Source: Tepidibacter hydrothermalis
GTDB lineage: Bacteria > Bacillota > Clostridia > Peptostreptococcales > Peptostreptococcaceae
Reading direction: 5' to 3'
DNA: 64,000 nucleotides
Assembly (NCBI RefSeq): GCF_029542625.1
Contig: NZ_CP120733.1
Location: forward strand, 806,001-870,000
Shown: positions 45,298 through 55,000 of the stretch, one piece after another
Numbering within the stretch: position 1 is the stretch's first letter
How the letters are laid out: each line of letters opens with the position of its first letter
Program-made: the position numbers and the translations under genes
The notes under the pieces: model-generated
What the model was told of the DNA's origin: nothing
Database searches by the model: none
The model's input: only the letters and a program-made list of their open reading frames with translations

Positions 45298-45828
45298 ATG
45301 AAAAAATTAATATTGTTATCATTATGTATTTTATTAATAGGCGGATTAAGTGGTTGTGGATCAACAAGTAATAATGAAGTTGAAAAAAATCCTTTAAGTA
45401 AAAAAGTAATAAGTAAGTTTTTAGCCAAGGACTTAGACGGAAATGAAATAACAAATAAAGTTTTTAAAGACAATGACTTAACTGTTATAAATATTTGGGG
45501 AACAGAATGTCCTCCATGTATAGAAGAAATACCGGAACTGCAAAAGCTTCAAGATGAATTTAAGGATAAAAAAGTTAAAGTAATTGGAGTAGTAAGTGAT
45601 AAACAAACAGAAGCTGCAAAAGAAATATTAAATATTCAGAAAGCAAATTATACTAATATAATTCCAGATGAAAATTTAGAAAAAGAGGTAGTAAATAATT
45701 TTGATTATACACCAGCTACTATATTTGTAAATTCAAAAGGTGAGGTAGTAGATACTTTTATACCTGGAAGTACTGACTTTAAAAATCTTAAGACTATTGT
45801 AGGGAATATTTTAGCTAATAAAAATTAG
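45298..45828 (+). CDS. TlpA-like thiol-disulfide oxidoreductase lipoprotein
   Basis: 176 residues. Lipobox LSGC (C20) anchors it outside the membrane; thioredoxin fold with NIWGTEC71PPC74IEEIPEL as redox site and FDYTPATIFVNSKG with the cis-proline. First gene of an operon with a small CXXC protein and a membrane ferredoxin, a set I recognise from Peptostreptococcaceae (CD1871A neighbourhood). Probable role: reduce disulfides on outer proteins, drawing electrons through the ferredoxin. Confidence 0.88.
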   Translation: MKKLILLSLCILLIGGLSGCGSTSNNEVEKNPLSKKVISKFLAKDLDGNEITNKVFKDNDLTVINIWGTECPPCIEEIPELQKLQDEFKDKKVKVIGVVSDKQTEAAKEILNIQKANYTNIIPDENLEKEVVNNFDYTPATIFVNSKGEVVDTFIPGSTDFKNLKTIVGNILANKN

Positions 45829-45837
45829 GAGATATGA

Positions 45838-45972
45838 ATGAAAAGATATATAAGAGTAGGACTTTTATCTACAGGATTGATTTTTACAGTAATAGGAGTT
45901 TGTAGAGGTGAAGCTATAAAAGTTTTAATGAAGGCTGTTAAGATATGTTTAGAGTGTATTGGAGTAGGTTAA
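45838..45972 (+). CDS. CD1871A-type small CXXC-motif protein
   Basis: 44 residues, too short for usual gene calls. AGGAGATATGA lies before the ATG at 45838. One hydrophobic segment (VGLLSTGLIFTVIGV) then a short tail with KAVKICLECIGVG, the CxxC at residues 37-40. It lies 9 bases after the TlpA-like gene and one base before the ferredoxin gene. This matches the family named CD1871A CXXC motif-containing protein; a membrane redox link is a reasonable guess. Confidence 0.8.
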   Translation: MKRYIRVGLLSTGLIFTVIGVCRGEAIKVLMKAVKICLECIGVG

Positions 45973-45973
45973 T

Positions 45974-46789
45974 ATGAAAAGAAAAATGATTCAACTTATT
46001 AGTAGTTTAATTACAAATGCTAATTTAAATGGATTTTTACAAGGTAAGATATATAAAGGTACATCTAAAAAAATATGTGTTCCTGGGCTTAATTGTTATT
46101 CTTGTCCAGGAGCAGTAGGATCTTGTCCTATAGGAGCTATACAAGCTGTAATGGGAAGTTCAAAATATAATTTATCTTTTTATATATTTGGAATTTTAAT
46201 ATTAATAGGCACATTAATAGGAAGGCTAGTTTGTGGATTTTTATGTCCATTTGGATTTATACAGGAATTATTATATAAAATAAAAACTATTAAATTTAAG
46301 TTGCCAAGATGGACTAGATTTATAAAATATTTTATATTAGTTATATTTGTTATAATGCTCCCTATATTATTGACAAATGAATTGGGGATGGGTGATCCTA
46401 CATTTTGTAAATATATATGTCCTGCTGGAACATTAGAAGGTGGAATTCCACTAGTATTATTAAATCCAGTACTTCAAAAAAGTTTAGGAATATTGTTTAA
46501 ATGGAAGATGATTATACTGATATTTACTATAATCTTGTCTATTGCTATATTCAGACCATTTTGCAAAGTAATATGTCCTTTAGGTGCTATATATGCAATA
46601 TTTAATCCTATAAGTATTTATAGATATTCAATAGACGATAAAAAATGTGTAAGCTGTGGTAAATGTTCAAGAAAATGTAATATGGATATTGAAATATATA
46701 AAAATCCAAATAGCCTTGAATGTATTAGGTGTGGAGAATGTAAGAATATATGTCCAACTGGTGCTATAAAAAGTGAATTTAAACTTTAA
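45974..46789 (+). CDS. Membrane 4Fe-4S protein of the NapH/NosR type
   Basis: 271 residues, about five membrane segments. Cysteine motifs CYSCPGAVGSCPIGA (near residue 40), GFLCPFGFIQE, CKYICPAGTLEGG and CKVICPLGA belong to the NapH/CcoG-like membrane ferredoxins; the C-terminal domain has KCVSCGKCSRKCNM and ECIRCGECKNICPTGAI, two [4Fe-4S] sites. It likely carries electrons across the membrane to the TlpA-like protein. Confidence 0.87.
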   Translation: MKRKMIQLISSLITNANLNGFLQGKIYKGTSKKICVPGLNCYSCPGAVGSCPIGAIQAVMGSSKYNLSFYIFGILILIGTLIGRLVCGFLCPFGFIQELLYKIKTIKFKLPRWTRFIKYFILVIFVIMLPILLTNELGMGDPTFCKYICPAGTLEGGIPLVLLNPVLQKSLGILFKWKMIILIFTIILSIAIFRPFCKVICPLGAIYAIFNPISIYRYSIDDKKCVSCGKCSRKCNMDIEIYKNPNSLECIRCGECKNICPTGAIKSEFKL

Positions 46790-46807
46790 ATAAAAGAGGT
46801 GAGTTAT

Positions 46808-47872
46808 ATGAAATTTAATAAAAAAATATTAACTTTAATATTGATTTTAAGTATAATAGGTGGAATTACTTTGACAAAGGGAATTTCTGATGAATCTAAG
46901 TATGCAGCAAAAGCAGATAGTGCAATGAAGGATGAATTAAATTCTGAAGAAGAGGAATCTTTTTTAAGTTTTGATGAATTATTGGGAGACGAGATAGATA
47001 AATTTGATGAAAAACAAGTTGAAAAATTAAAGGACTTATATTCCAAAATTTTAGTATATGAAAAAAATAAGAATTATAGAAAGGCAGATTTACTTTGGGA
47101 AGAGTTTGATGGTATTCTTGAGGACGTTGGAATTAATGCAGAGGAATTTTACGATTCAGAAAGTGATAAAAATAAGATTACTTCTTATAAAGTAACTAAT
47201 GGAGAGGTAAACTTTAAATTTAATAAAGAAGTATCAAAAGAAGATATGAATAAATACAAATTGATGTGGGATAAATCAAAAAAAATAATACCAAAATCAT
47301 ACATTAATAGAATTACAGAATTTGAGATAATGACAGATGGAAAAGATGAGATGTTGGCTTATGTTCATTCACCTGATAATAAAAATAAGAAATGGACATT
47401 AGCTATAGATTTAGAAGATGCTTTTAATAAAAAAGGAAAATTAATAGGAAAAGATTTAGATGAAACTATCGTTCATGAATTTGCTCATATTCTAACTTTA
47501 AATGATAATCAGGTTATACCTAAAGAAATAAAAAGCGTAAATTATATTACAGATGAAGGAACTACTAAAAAGGATTCTTACTTGAATTTATTTTATAAAA
47601 AGTTCTGGGCTGACATTTTTGAAGAATTTAAAACATATAGTGAAGATGAAGAAAATGAAGAAGCTCTTATTGAATTCTATGATAAATATAAAAGTAGATT
47701 TGTTTCAGAATATGCAGCTACTAATCCGGAAGAGGATATAGCAGAGTCTTTCAAAGAGTTTGTTGTATCAGAAAAACCTAAAGGAAATAGCATAGCTAAA
47801 AAGAAAATATTGTTTTTCTATGATTTTCCTGAGCTTGTAAAGATAAGAGAAGAAATTAGAAAAAGCTTATAA
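46808..47872 (+). CDS. Secreted zinc metallopeptidase-like protein
   Basis: 354 residues from the ATG at 46808 (AAAAGAGGTGAG upstream; an in-frame GTG nine bases earlier is inside that site). A signal peptide/anchor (ILTLILILSIIGGITLT) is followed by an acidic helical region (25-130) and a metalloprotease-like domain: H223-E224-FAH227 in DETIVHEFAHILTL and a downstream NPEEDIAE313SFKEFV, whose glutamate is the probable third zinc ligand. The family is gluzincin-like; I cannot name it more exactly. Its place after the thiol-redox genes hints that it or its substrates depend on them. Confidence 0.8.
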   Translation: MKFNKKILTLILILSIIGGITLTKGISDESKYAAKADSAMKDELNSEEEESFLSFDELLGDEIDKFDEKQVEKLKDLYSKILVYEKNKNYRKADLLWEEFDGILEDVGINAEEFYDSESDKNKITSYKVTNGEVNFKFNKEVSKEDMNKYKLMWDKSKKIIPKSYINRITEFEIMTDGKDEMLAYVHSPDNKNKKWTLAIDLEDAFNKKGKLIGKDLDETIVHEFAHILTLNDNQVIPKEIKSVNYITDEGTTKKDSYLNLFYKKFWADIFEEFKTYSEDEENEEALIEFYDKYKSRFVSEYAATNPEEDIAESFKEFVVSEKPKGNSIAKKKILFFYDFPELVKIREEIRKSL

Positions 47873-47879
47873 TTATAAA

Positions 47880-47953
47880 AATTCGCTTTATGCTCCGCAT
47901 AGCTCATGTCGCCAACGAGTCCTACGGACTCCGTTGCTTAAAAATAGTTGATA
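47880..47953 (-). repeat. Dispersed repeat family B, copy 4 (inverted)
   Basis: Read on the minus strand: TATCAACTATTTTTAAGCAACGG, AGTCCGTAGGACTCGTTGGC, GACATGAGCTATGCGGAGC, ATAAAGCGAATTTTTA. The palindrome GAGTCCGTAGGACTC is perfect in this copy. Confidence 0.7.
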
Positions 47954-48013
47954 CTGTAGATTTGTTATCAATAGCATGCATATTTTAAAAAGTATATAAC
48001 TTTTTTGAAAGAT

Positions 48014-48065
48014 AAAAAACTCTCTGTGCTTACTTAAGGTATAATAAGTAAGTACAGAGTTTTTT
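48014..48065 (+). terminator. Terminator before the second response regulator gene
   Basis: ACTCTCTGTGCTTACTT and AAGTAAGTACAGAGT pair with one bulge, followed by U6. It closes the redox/metalloprotease operon and lies 27 bases before the next start. Confidence 0.82.
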
Positions 48066-48091
48066 AGATTATGAGTGGGGTGAAAAGAAAA

Positions 48092-48766
48092 GTGCAAAAA
48101 AATGTTTTATTAGTTGAAGATGAGGATAGAATAAGGGAAATAGTTAGTGATTATTTTAAATTTGAGGGATTTAATATATATGAGGTGGAAAATGGAAGAG
48201 ACGCCATGGTCGTTTTTGAAGAAAATAAAATAGATTTGATAATACTAGATATTATGATACCAAAACTAGATGGATGGTCAGTTTGTAAAAGGATAAGAAA
48301 TGTTTCTGATGTACCAATTATAATGTTAACAGCTAGAAGTGAAGAAGATGATAAATTAATGGGATTTGAGCTTGGAGCTGATGATTATGTAACTAAGCCA
48401 TTTAGCCCAAAGGTTTTAGTTGCTAGAGCTAAAATGTTATTAAAAAGAGCACAGGGAACTGTATCAGAAACTAGTATATTAAATATTGGCTGCATAGAAA
48501 TTAATAAACTGTCTCGTAGTGTTAAAATAGATAGTGAAATCATGGATTTAGCTCCAAAAGAATATGATTTACTCATTTATATGATTGAAAATAAAGGAAT
48601 AGTTTTATCAAGAGAAAATATTCTTAATAAAGTTTGGGGATATGATTATTTTGGAGAACTTAGAACTGTAGATACTCATATAAAAAAACTTAGGAAAAAA
48701 TTAAAAGATAAATCTAGCTATATTCGTACTATTATAAGAGCTGGATATATATTTGAGGTGGATTAA
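48092..48766 (+). CDS. OmpR/PhoB family response regulator
   Basis: 224 residues from the GTG at 48092, which has GGGGTGA eight bases upstream; in-frame ATG 48071 and GTG 48080 are alternatives without a good ribosome site. Receiver with VEDED, phospho-acceptor D53 in LIILDIMIPKL and YVTKPFSP; winged helix with LNKVWGYDYFGELRTVDTHIKKLRKKL. One-base overlap with the kinase gene. Confidence 0.92.
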   Translation: MQKNVLLVEDEDRIREIVSDYFKFEGFNIYEVENGRDAMVVFEENKIDLIILDIMIPKLDGWSVCKRIRNVSDVPIIMLTARSEEDDKLMGFELGADDYVTKPFSPKVLVARAKMLLKRAQGTVSETSILNIGCIEINKLSRSVKIDSEIMDLAPKEYDLLIYMIENKGIVLSRENILNKVWGYDYFGELRTVDTHIKKLRKKLKDKSSYIRTIIRAGYIFEVD

Positions 48767-50526
48767 TGAAATATAAAGGAATAACTTTTAAATTATTTAT
48801 TGTTACTACAGTATTTTTTATGTTTTTTTTAATAGTTAACATGATATTACAAACAGTGTTTTTTGAAGATTTTTATAGAGATAGAAAGATTGATACATTA
48901 GAAAATAATATAGAAAAATTTACAAATGAATATTTGACTATTAATAATAAAAAAAATATACATAAAAAATTAAATATTTTTTCAGATGAAAATAATGCAT
49001 TAATTGCAATACTAGATAAAGATGGATTAATAAAATATACTGATGATTTTGATGTGATTATAACAGATTCAACGGGGAAAAATACAAAAGTTCTTCTGAA
49101 TAATTTTATAGATATATATCAAGTTGAAAGCTTAAATATTGAGGTTGGAGAAAATATAAGTTTTGAAGGTGCATATTTAAATGAGGAAGAAAGTATATTG
49201 GTTCCTTTGAGTATGGAAATCGATGGAACTTTCTTTTGGGGATATGAATCTGATATAAATAAAACTACACAAATTATAAATGGAAAAGTGGAAAAAATAA
49301 ATATTCCTTCAAATATGGATAATCTACAGGTTTATGATGATTACATGTTTGTAGATTTAGCTAATGAATTTTTTTGGGACAATAAAGAGGCTAATTTTGA
49401 ATTAGATGGAGAAGTAATCAATTATAGTTATACAGATGCTTTTAGTGGAATGGAAAATATAGTTTTTGTAAAACCTGTTATTAGAAATGGAGATACTGAG
49501 GAAATGATTTTTGTTATTTCATCTTTACAGCAAATAGATGAAGCGATGATTATTATGAAGGAATATTATGTTTATGTTTTTATAGCAGCATTATTATTTA
49601 TATTAATCTTAGCATTTGTATATTCAAAAATGATATCAGCTCCTTTGGTTAAGATTAATAAATCTGCTGTAAAAATGGCAAATTTAGATTTTTCATCTTA
49701 TTGCGATATAAACTCTAAGGATGAAATTGGGAGTTTAGCAAACAGTTTAAATTCACTATCGAAAAATTTAAATAGTACTTTGAATGAATTGAAAGGTGCT
49801 AACAAAAAATTAGAAGAAGATATTGAAAAAGAGAAAAAGTTAGAAAAAATGAGAAAGGAGTTTATATCAAGTGCATCACATGAATTAAAGACTCCTCTTG
49901 GAATAATTAAAGGCTTCGCTGAAGGAATTAAAGATGGTATTTATGAAAATAAAAAAGAACATTATTTAGATGTTATAATAGATGAAACAGAAAAAATGAA
50001 TGATTTAGTATTAGACATGTTAGAACTTTCTAAATTAGAATCTAAATCATATAAACTAAATAAAGAAGAGTTTATAATAGATAAGTTGATTTATGAAGTT
50101 ATAGATAAATTTAAATATCATATACAAGATAAAAAGATAAACATTAAATTGGATATAGAAGAAAAAAATATATTAGTTTATTGTGATAAGAGAAAAATAG
50201 AGCAAGTTATTGTAAATTTTTTCAGCAATGCAATACGACATACAGAAATTTTAGGAAGTATAAATATAGGTATAAGAGCACAGGATATGAGAATATGTAT
50301 TCATATTGAAAACAGTGGTGAAAATATACCTAAAGAAAAAATTGATAAAATATGGGATAGATTTTATAGAGTTGAAGAATCTAGACATAGACAATCGGGA
50401 GGTACTGGATTAGGATTGTCAATTATAAAAAATATATTAGAACTTCATGAGAGTGAATACGGAGTAAAAAACACTGATGACGGAGTATCATTCTATTTTA
50501 CATTACAAAAATCACCTTTTAAATAG
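48766..50526 (+). CDS. Sensor histidine kinase with large outer domain
   Basis: 586 residues. Membrane segments at 8-29 and about 266-287 enclose a 235-residue outer sensor domain; HAMP about 288-340; a coiled linker; phospho-acceptor H372 in SSASHELKTPLGIIKG; ATPase domain with VNFFSNAIRHT and GGTGLGLSI. Pairs with the regulator upstream. Large CACHE-like outer domain, ligand unknown. Confidence 0.92.
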   Translation: MKYKGITFKLFIVTTVFFMFFLIVNMILQTVFFEDFYRDRKIDTLENNIEKFTNEYLTINNKKNIHKKLNIFSDENNALIAILDKDGLIKYTDDFDVIITDSTGKNTKVLLNNFIDIYQVESLNIEVGENISFEGAYLNEEESILVPLSMEIDGTFFWGYESDINKTTQIINGKVEKINIPSNMDNLQVYDDYMFVDLANEFFWDNKEANFELDGEVINYSYTDAFSGMENIVFVKPVIRNGDTEEMIFVISSLQQIDEAMIIMKEYYVYVFIAALLFILILAFVYSKMISAPLVKINKSAVKMANLDFSSYCDINSKDEIGSLANSLNSLSKNLNSTLNELKGANKKLEEDIEKEKKLEKMRKEFISSASHELKTPLGIIKGFAEGIKDGIYENKKEHYLDVIIDETEKMNDLVLDMLELSKLESKSYKLNKEEFIIDKLIYEVIDKFKYHIQDKKINIKLDIEEKNILVYCDKRKIEQVIVNFFSNAIRHTEILGSINIGIRAQDMRICIHIENSGENIPKEKIDKIWDRFYRVEESRHRQSGGTGLGLSIIKNILELHESEYGVKNTDDGVSFYFTLQKSPFK

Positions 50527-50585
50527 ATGTATTATGTGATATAATTAAGAAAAATAAATATAATGATTAAGAGAAAGTTTTACTG

Positions 50586-50665
50586 ATAATGGCAAACTTG
50601 TTGAAAGACAAGGACGCAAAACTAGAGGGCCTTCCTCAGGAATGAAAAGGCAGCCAGTTACCAAA
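50586..50665 (+). promoter_or_regulatory. c-di-GMP riboswitch class I (GEMM), copy 1
   Basis: GGCAAAC at 50591, a P2 stem CTTGT/ACAAG with a GAAA-type loop, GGACGCAAA at 50612 and GCAGCCAGTTACC at 50650, the conserved blocks of the class I aptamer. The linker to the second copy contains a hairpin TTTTATT/AATAAAA. Confidence 0.88.
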
Positions 50666-50687
50666 GGAAACTTTTATTATTTTCAAT

Positions 50688-50791
50688 AAAACTTTTCTCG
50701 AAATGGCAAACTTGTTGAAAGATAAGGACGCAAAGCTAAAGGGCCTTCCTCAGAAATGAGATGGCAGCCAGTTACCTAAAGGAGAGGTTTT
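50688..50791 (+). promoter_or_regulatory. c-di-GMP riboswitch class I, copy 2, with ribosome-site pairing
   Basis: Core at 50703-50777 with GGCAAAC (50705), GGACGCAAAG (50727) and GCAGCCAGTTACC (50764). Outside it, AAAACTTTTCT (50688-50698) pairs over 11 bp, with several G-U pairs, to GGAGAGGTTTT (50781-50791), which contains the ribosome site of the next gene. Aptamer folding would thus hide the ribosome site (translational OFF); inferred. Confidence 0.8.
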
Positions 50792-50793
50792 TT

Positions 50794-51585
50794 ATGTTGA
50801 AAAGACTACTTTTGATAGTATCTATAATTGCTATATTCTTTACAAAAGAAAACGCTATCTTCGCGGATAACAGTCCATTTGATTTATCTAATGTTAATCA
50901 AGGGATGATTGAAGTGAAGTATGAATTAAATAAAAATGTAAAAACAAAAATTATGATTAGTCATAATGGACAAAACTATTATTATGACTTATTAACATCA
51001 GATGAAAATTTTCCGCTACAAATGGGAAATGGAAAATATACAGTTGCTATTTGTGAACAAAAAGAAGGAAAACAATATGTTGTAAAAAACAAAGAAAGTT
51101 TTGAAGTAAACATAAAAAATGAAAAGGAAGTTTATTTAAATAGTAATCAAGTAATTTCTTGGGATGATAACAACGCAGCAGTAGAATTAGCAAAGAAACT
51201 TACTGAAGGAATAAATGATGATGAAGAAAAAGTTCGTATAATTCATGATTATATAGTAAAAAATGTACAATATGATTCAGAAAAATATTCATCTTTAGAT
51301 AAAAAGTATTTACCAAATGTAGATGATATTCTACAAAGTAAAAAAGGAATTTGCTATGATTATGCTTCTTTATTTGCAGTAATGCTTAGAAGTGTAGATG
51401 TACCCACTAAATTAGTAAAAGGATATAAAAATGATATTTCTGTATATCATGCATGGAATGAAGTGTATGTAAACAATAAGTGGATAACAGCAGATTGTAG
51501 CTATGATGCAACTTTATATTCAGGAAATTTAGAAACAAAAATAATTAAGGATTCAAGTCAATATAAAATTGAAAAAGTATATTAA
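50794..51585 (+). CDS. Secreted transglutaminase-like protein
   Basis: 263 residues from the ATG at 50794, which has AAGGAGAGG upstream; an earlier in-frame ATG at 50761 is inside the riboswitch. Signal peptide MLKRLLLIVSIIAIFFTKENAIFA. Transglutaminase-core domain with the triad C187 in KKGICYDYASLFAVMLR, H219 in YHAWNEVYV and D234 in WITADCSYD; N-terminal domain (30-120) beta-rich. Such domains are peptidases or cross-linkers of surface proteins in clostridia. Control by c-di-GMP suggests a part in attachment or surface structure. Confidence 0.87.
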   Translation: MLKRLLLIVSIIAIFFTKENAIFADNSPFDLSNVNQGMIEVKYELNKNVKTKIMISHNGQNYYYDLLTSDENFPLQMGNGKYTVAICEQKEGKQYVVKNKESFEVNIKNEKEVYLNSNQVISWDDNNAAVELAKKLTEGINDDEEKVRIIHDYIVKNVQYDSEKYSSLDKKYLPNVDDILQSKKGICYDYASLFAVMLRSVDVPTKLVKGYKNDISVYHAWNEVYVNNKWITADCSYDATLYSGNLETKIIKDSSQYKIEKVY

Positions 51586-51596
51586 ATATTATATAT

Positions 51597-51632
51597 AAAA
51601 AGAAGCGTTCAACTGAACAGCTTCTTTTTTTA
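51597..51632 (+). terminator. Terminator after the transglutaminase gene
   Basis: AAAAAGAAGCGTTC and GAACAGCTTCTTTTT, with one bulge, loop AACT, then U run. Confidence 0.87.
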
Positions 51633-51746
51633 TTTTTAAGTAAATTAGTCTAGTAAAACTTGATGAAGGTATGATATGGATTTTTATAAAAGATATTATA
51701 CTTTGATAAAAATCAAGATAAATCGACATGATAAACCAAAAAATAC

Positions 51747-51775
51747 TTGACAGTTATTTGAATTTTTCGTATTAT
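51747..51775 (+). promoter_or_regulatory. Promoter of the adhesin gene
   Basis: TTGACA (51747-51752), 17-base spacer, TATTAT (51770-51775). Transcription from about 51782 would give a 220-base leader. Confidence 0.78.
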
Positions 51776-51781
51776 CTAATT

Positions 51782-51906
51782 ATAAATGATTTAAACAAGG
51801 TTTGGAAGAAATGAAAATAGCTTCTGAATTTAAATCATATGGAACAAAAAATGAATAATATCGTGGAAGCAATTAAAGACAACAGTCTATTATTGTTTAA
51901 GCTTTA
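51782..51906 (+). promoter_or_regulatory. Structured leader before the adhesin, possible riboswitch of unknown class
   Basis: ATGATTTAAA (51786-51795) and TTTAAATCAT (51829-51838) pair perfectly over 10 bp; AATAATA (51854-51860) pairs with TATTATT (51888-51894); AACAGT (51881-51886) can pair with ACTGTT (51907-51912), the 5' arm of the terminator that follows. This is the layout of a transcription-control leader. I find none of the conserved blocks of c-di-GMP I or II or other classes I know. Confidence 0.5.
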
Positions 51907-51971
51907 ACTGTTCTGCGACAAAAATACCTATGTTTTATTGAGGTAGTTTTGTTGTAGAACAGTTTTTTTGT
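51907..51971 (+). terminator. Leader terminator before the adhesin gene
   Basis: AACTGTTCTGCGACAAAA pairs with GTTTTGTTGTAGAACAGTT, with an inner TACCT/AGGTA stem, then U7. It sits between promoter and gene, so it must be read through for expression. Confidence 0.87.
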
Positions 51972-52003
51972 TCCAAAAAATATTATGAAAGGGGGATTTT
52001 ATT

Positions 52004-55000
52004 ATGAAATGGTTTAGTAAGCAAAGGACATCTATATTAATGTTATTTACGTTAATTGTACAATTATTTGTACCGTATTTTACTAATGAAGCATTTGCTG
52101 AAGATCCTATTCAAGATCCTAGTGGATTATCTGTTGTGATTAAAGAAGTAGTCACAGGAACAGAACCATTTAACACAACGAATAAATCTGGACCGGGATT
52201 TTATCCAGGAGATGACTATAGTAAAGATGATAATTATGTAAGAACGCTAGATACAGTAGCGTATACAATTGATTATGGAATAAATCCAGCAGGATCTGTT
52301 GCTAAGAATGCTGTTTTAACAGCTACATTAAGTGCAGATGCAAGTGGAAAACCAATTGCAGTTTGGGATTCCAACTTAGTCAATTTATATTCAGGGCTTA
52401 GTATAACCGATGACGGAAGAAAACTTGAGTACAAGCTAGGAGATAAAGACGGAGGAAATGCATATGGTTTTTCTCCTGCAGCTAAAATTCTAGGGACGGC
52501 TAAAAATGAAGAAAAGTTCAACTTAGATGTAACTTTTTCATCAGATAATTCAGCACGTGTATCTACTAGTACCAAGGATATTGGTAAGGAGATAACAGTT
52601 TCTGCTTCTCCGAAACTAGATTTAGGGATAGATTGTTACAGAACAGAAACTGTAGTAGGACCATCTGGTGAATTAGGAGTTTTATTATCTTCAACAATAG
52701 AAGTTCTAATAAAGAATGGTAAAGGTAGTGAAAATGTAACGGAGGACTTAAACTTTGATGTGGATTTATCAAAGTTTAGAGAATTGGGTCTTAGTCCTAT
52801 ACTTTATAATTTTTTAAATAAAAAACCTGTAGCTGAAAGTGGAGCTTGGGGAGGAGTACAAGCAAGTTCTTTAGCACCTGATGGCAAGGGTGGAGGAGAA
52901 AAATCTGTAACTGATTCAGGCAACTTTACTGCAACGCAATCAGAGGCAGGAGGAGATGTTGAAATAACAATATCTGGTGCTGATTTGAGTGGGAATCATA
53001 CTCCTATCAAGTATTTAAATGGAGATATAATATCACTAGAAGATAAGTATGTTGTTTCTGGATATTTAGCCCTTTGGATACCTGCAGATCAGATACCTGT
53101 TGGAGAAACAGAGGTTGAAGTTTCTTACAAGAATTTTGATCCAAACTCAACAAGCGGGCAATCGAATTTTAGAGAGGGGATTGAACCTCTTGAAAATAAT
53201 AAAGATACTAGAAAAATTAGAAAACCAAAAGGAAAAGGTGAGCTAAGTATTGATGAATATTATATTGATATAAAAGGGAACCACCTTCCTGCTGAAGATG
53301 ATATTTGGGATAGAAATGGTGTTCTTGTATCAGGTGCGGAATTTAGAACAGTTGTGAGGATGTATAATAATGGTTTTGAACCAATTGGAGATACTGTAGT
53401 TGTAAATAAATTTGATCCTAATTTAGTTGAGTTAATAGAATCTGCGGGTGTTGCACATAGTATTCAGAGTAGTTCAAATATCAATAATGAGGATATAATA
53501 GTTGAATATGGAACTGGAGAATACAGTAATTGGCAAGAACAAAGAAATGCTGTAGATTCCAATGATGGATGGTATAAAAATATGAATGATGTACCAGGAG
53601 GCTCTATATCAAAGATACGTATAAGAATGAAGGATGGAAAAAATATTCCACCTAAAAGTGATATGAGTTTAAAAATATATATGAAGACAAAAGAGAAACC
53701 TATAGGAACAATCATTCCAAACTTTTTATCTTATAAGTCTAGTGAATTGAATAATGGGGAATGGAAGCATTCATCATATGATGCTATAAATGATACAAAT
53801 TATGGATATAGATCAGATCGAGTTACTATTACAGGAGCAGAAGCTCGTATAGAAGTGAATTCAGATAAAGATACTGTTAAAGCTGGAGATACTGTTAAGT
53901 ATACTATAAAATCTACTCTTACAGCAGATCCTCCAGGAACTTATGGAACTGCAGAAAATGTAGAGATAATAGATATACTTCCGGAAGATCTAATATATGT
54001 TACAAACTCTGCAAAAAGAGGATCTTCTTATCTTGAACCAAAAATTACACATAATTCAGATGGAACCACTACTTTAAAATGGAGTTTAGGAGATCAATTA
54101 ATAAATGAAGCAATGGAAGATATAACATTTGATGTAAAGGTTGGTATAGATGCAAAGAACTTAACAAGCTTGAATGATAAGGTGATTATAAAGACACCTA
54201 CAGATATTAGTAGAGAAGCTGTTAGAACCTCTCAAAAAACTGTTACTGTAACTAATGACACAGCTTGGGGAGTATATAAAACAGTAGATAAAGAAAAAGT
54301 TGAGATTGAAGAAGATTTAGCTTATACATTAAACTATTTCCAATTAACGGATAAAACATTAAACAATTTTGAGTTTATAGACATACTTCCATATAATGGT
54401 GATGGAAGAAGTCCAAATACAGGTTTTAATGGGTATTACACTTTAAAGAGTATTTATGGAAAACATGGTGAAACATTCTTAGTTACAGATGCAACTCCTG
54501 AAAGCATAAATAGAGACCCTAAAATTGGGGGTATTACATGGAGTTCGATAGGGTCAATAGATCCTAAAAATGTAACTGCAATTAAAATTTTAGTACCAGA
54601 TTTTCCAAAGAATCAACCTACTAGAGAAATAAAACTTGTGTTAGAACCAAAAGAAAACAAGGCTGAAGATATTTATACAAACAACTTTACAGGTAGAGTA
54701 AGTGATATTGATGCAATGGTTGAATCAAACGATGTAAAGATAAAGGTTGTAAGTAGTAGCGTAGAAGGATTAGTTTGGGAAGATTTAAATGAAAATGGAA
54801 AAGTAGATTTAGATGAAAACGGAATTTTAAATATAAAGGTAAAACTTTTAGACAATAATGGAGCTTCTGTTTTAGATAATAGTGGGACTCCGATAGAAAC
54901 AAATACAAATATTAATGGAGAATATAAATTTGAAAATCTAAAATCAGGCAACTATAAAGTTCAAATAGAAGATGAATCGTTAAATAATTACAAACAAACA

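Noticed and set aside
23570-47953. CRISPR-like repeats
   Set aside because: The repeated units are far apart, in both orientations and diverged; no regular spacers.
50761-50793. Longer N-terminus of the transglutaminase from ATG 50761
   Set aside because: This ATG lies inside the riboswitch aptamer and would place 11 residues before a good signal peptide; ATG 50794 has a strong ribosome site.
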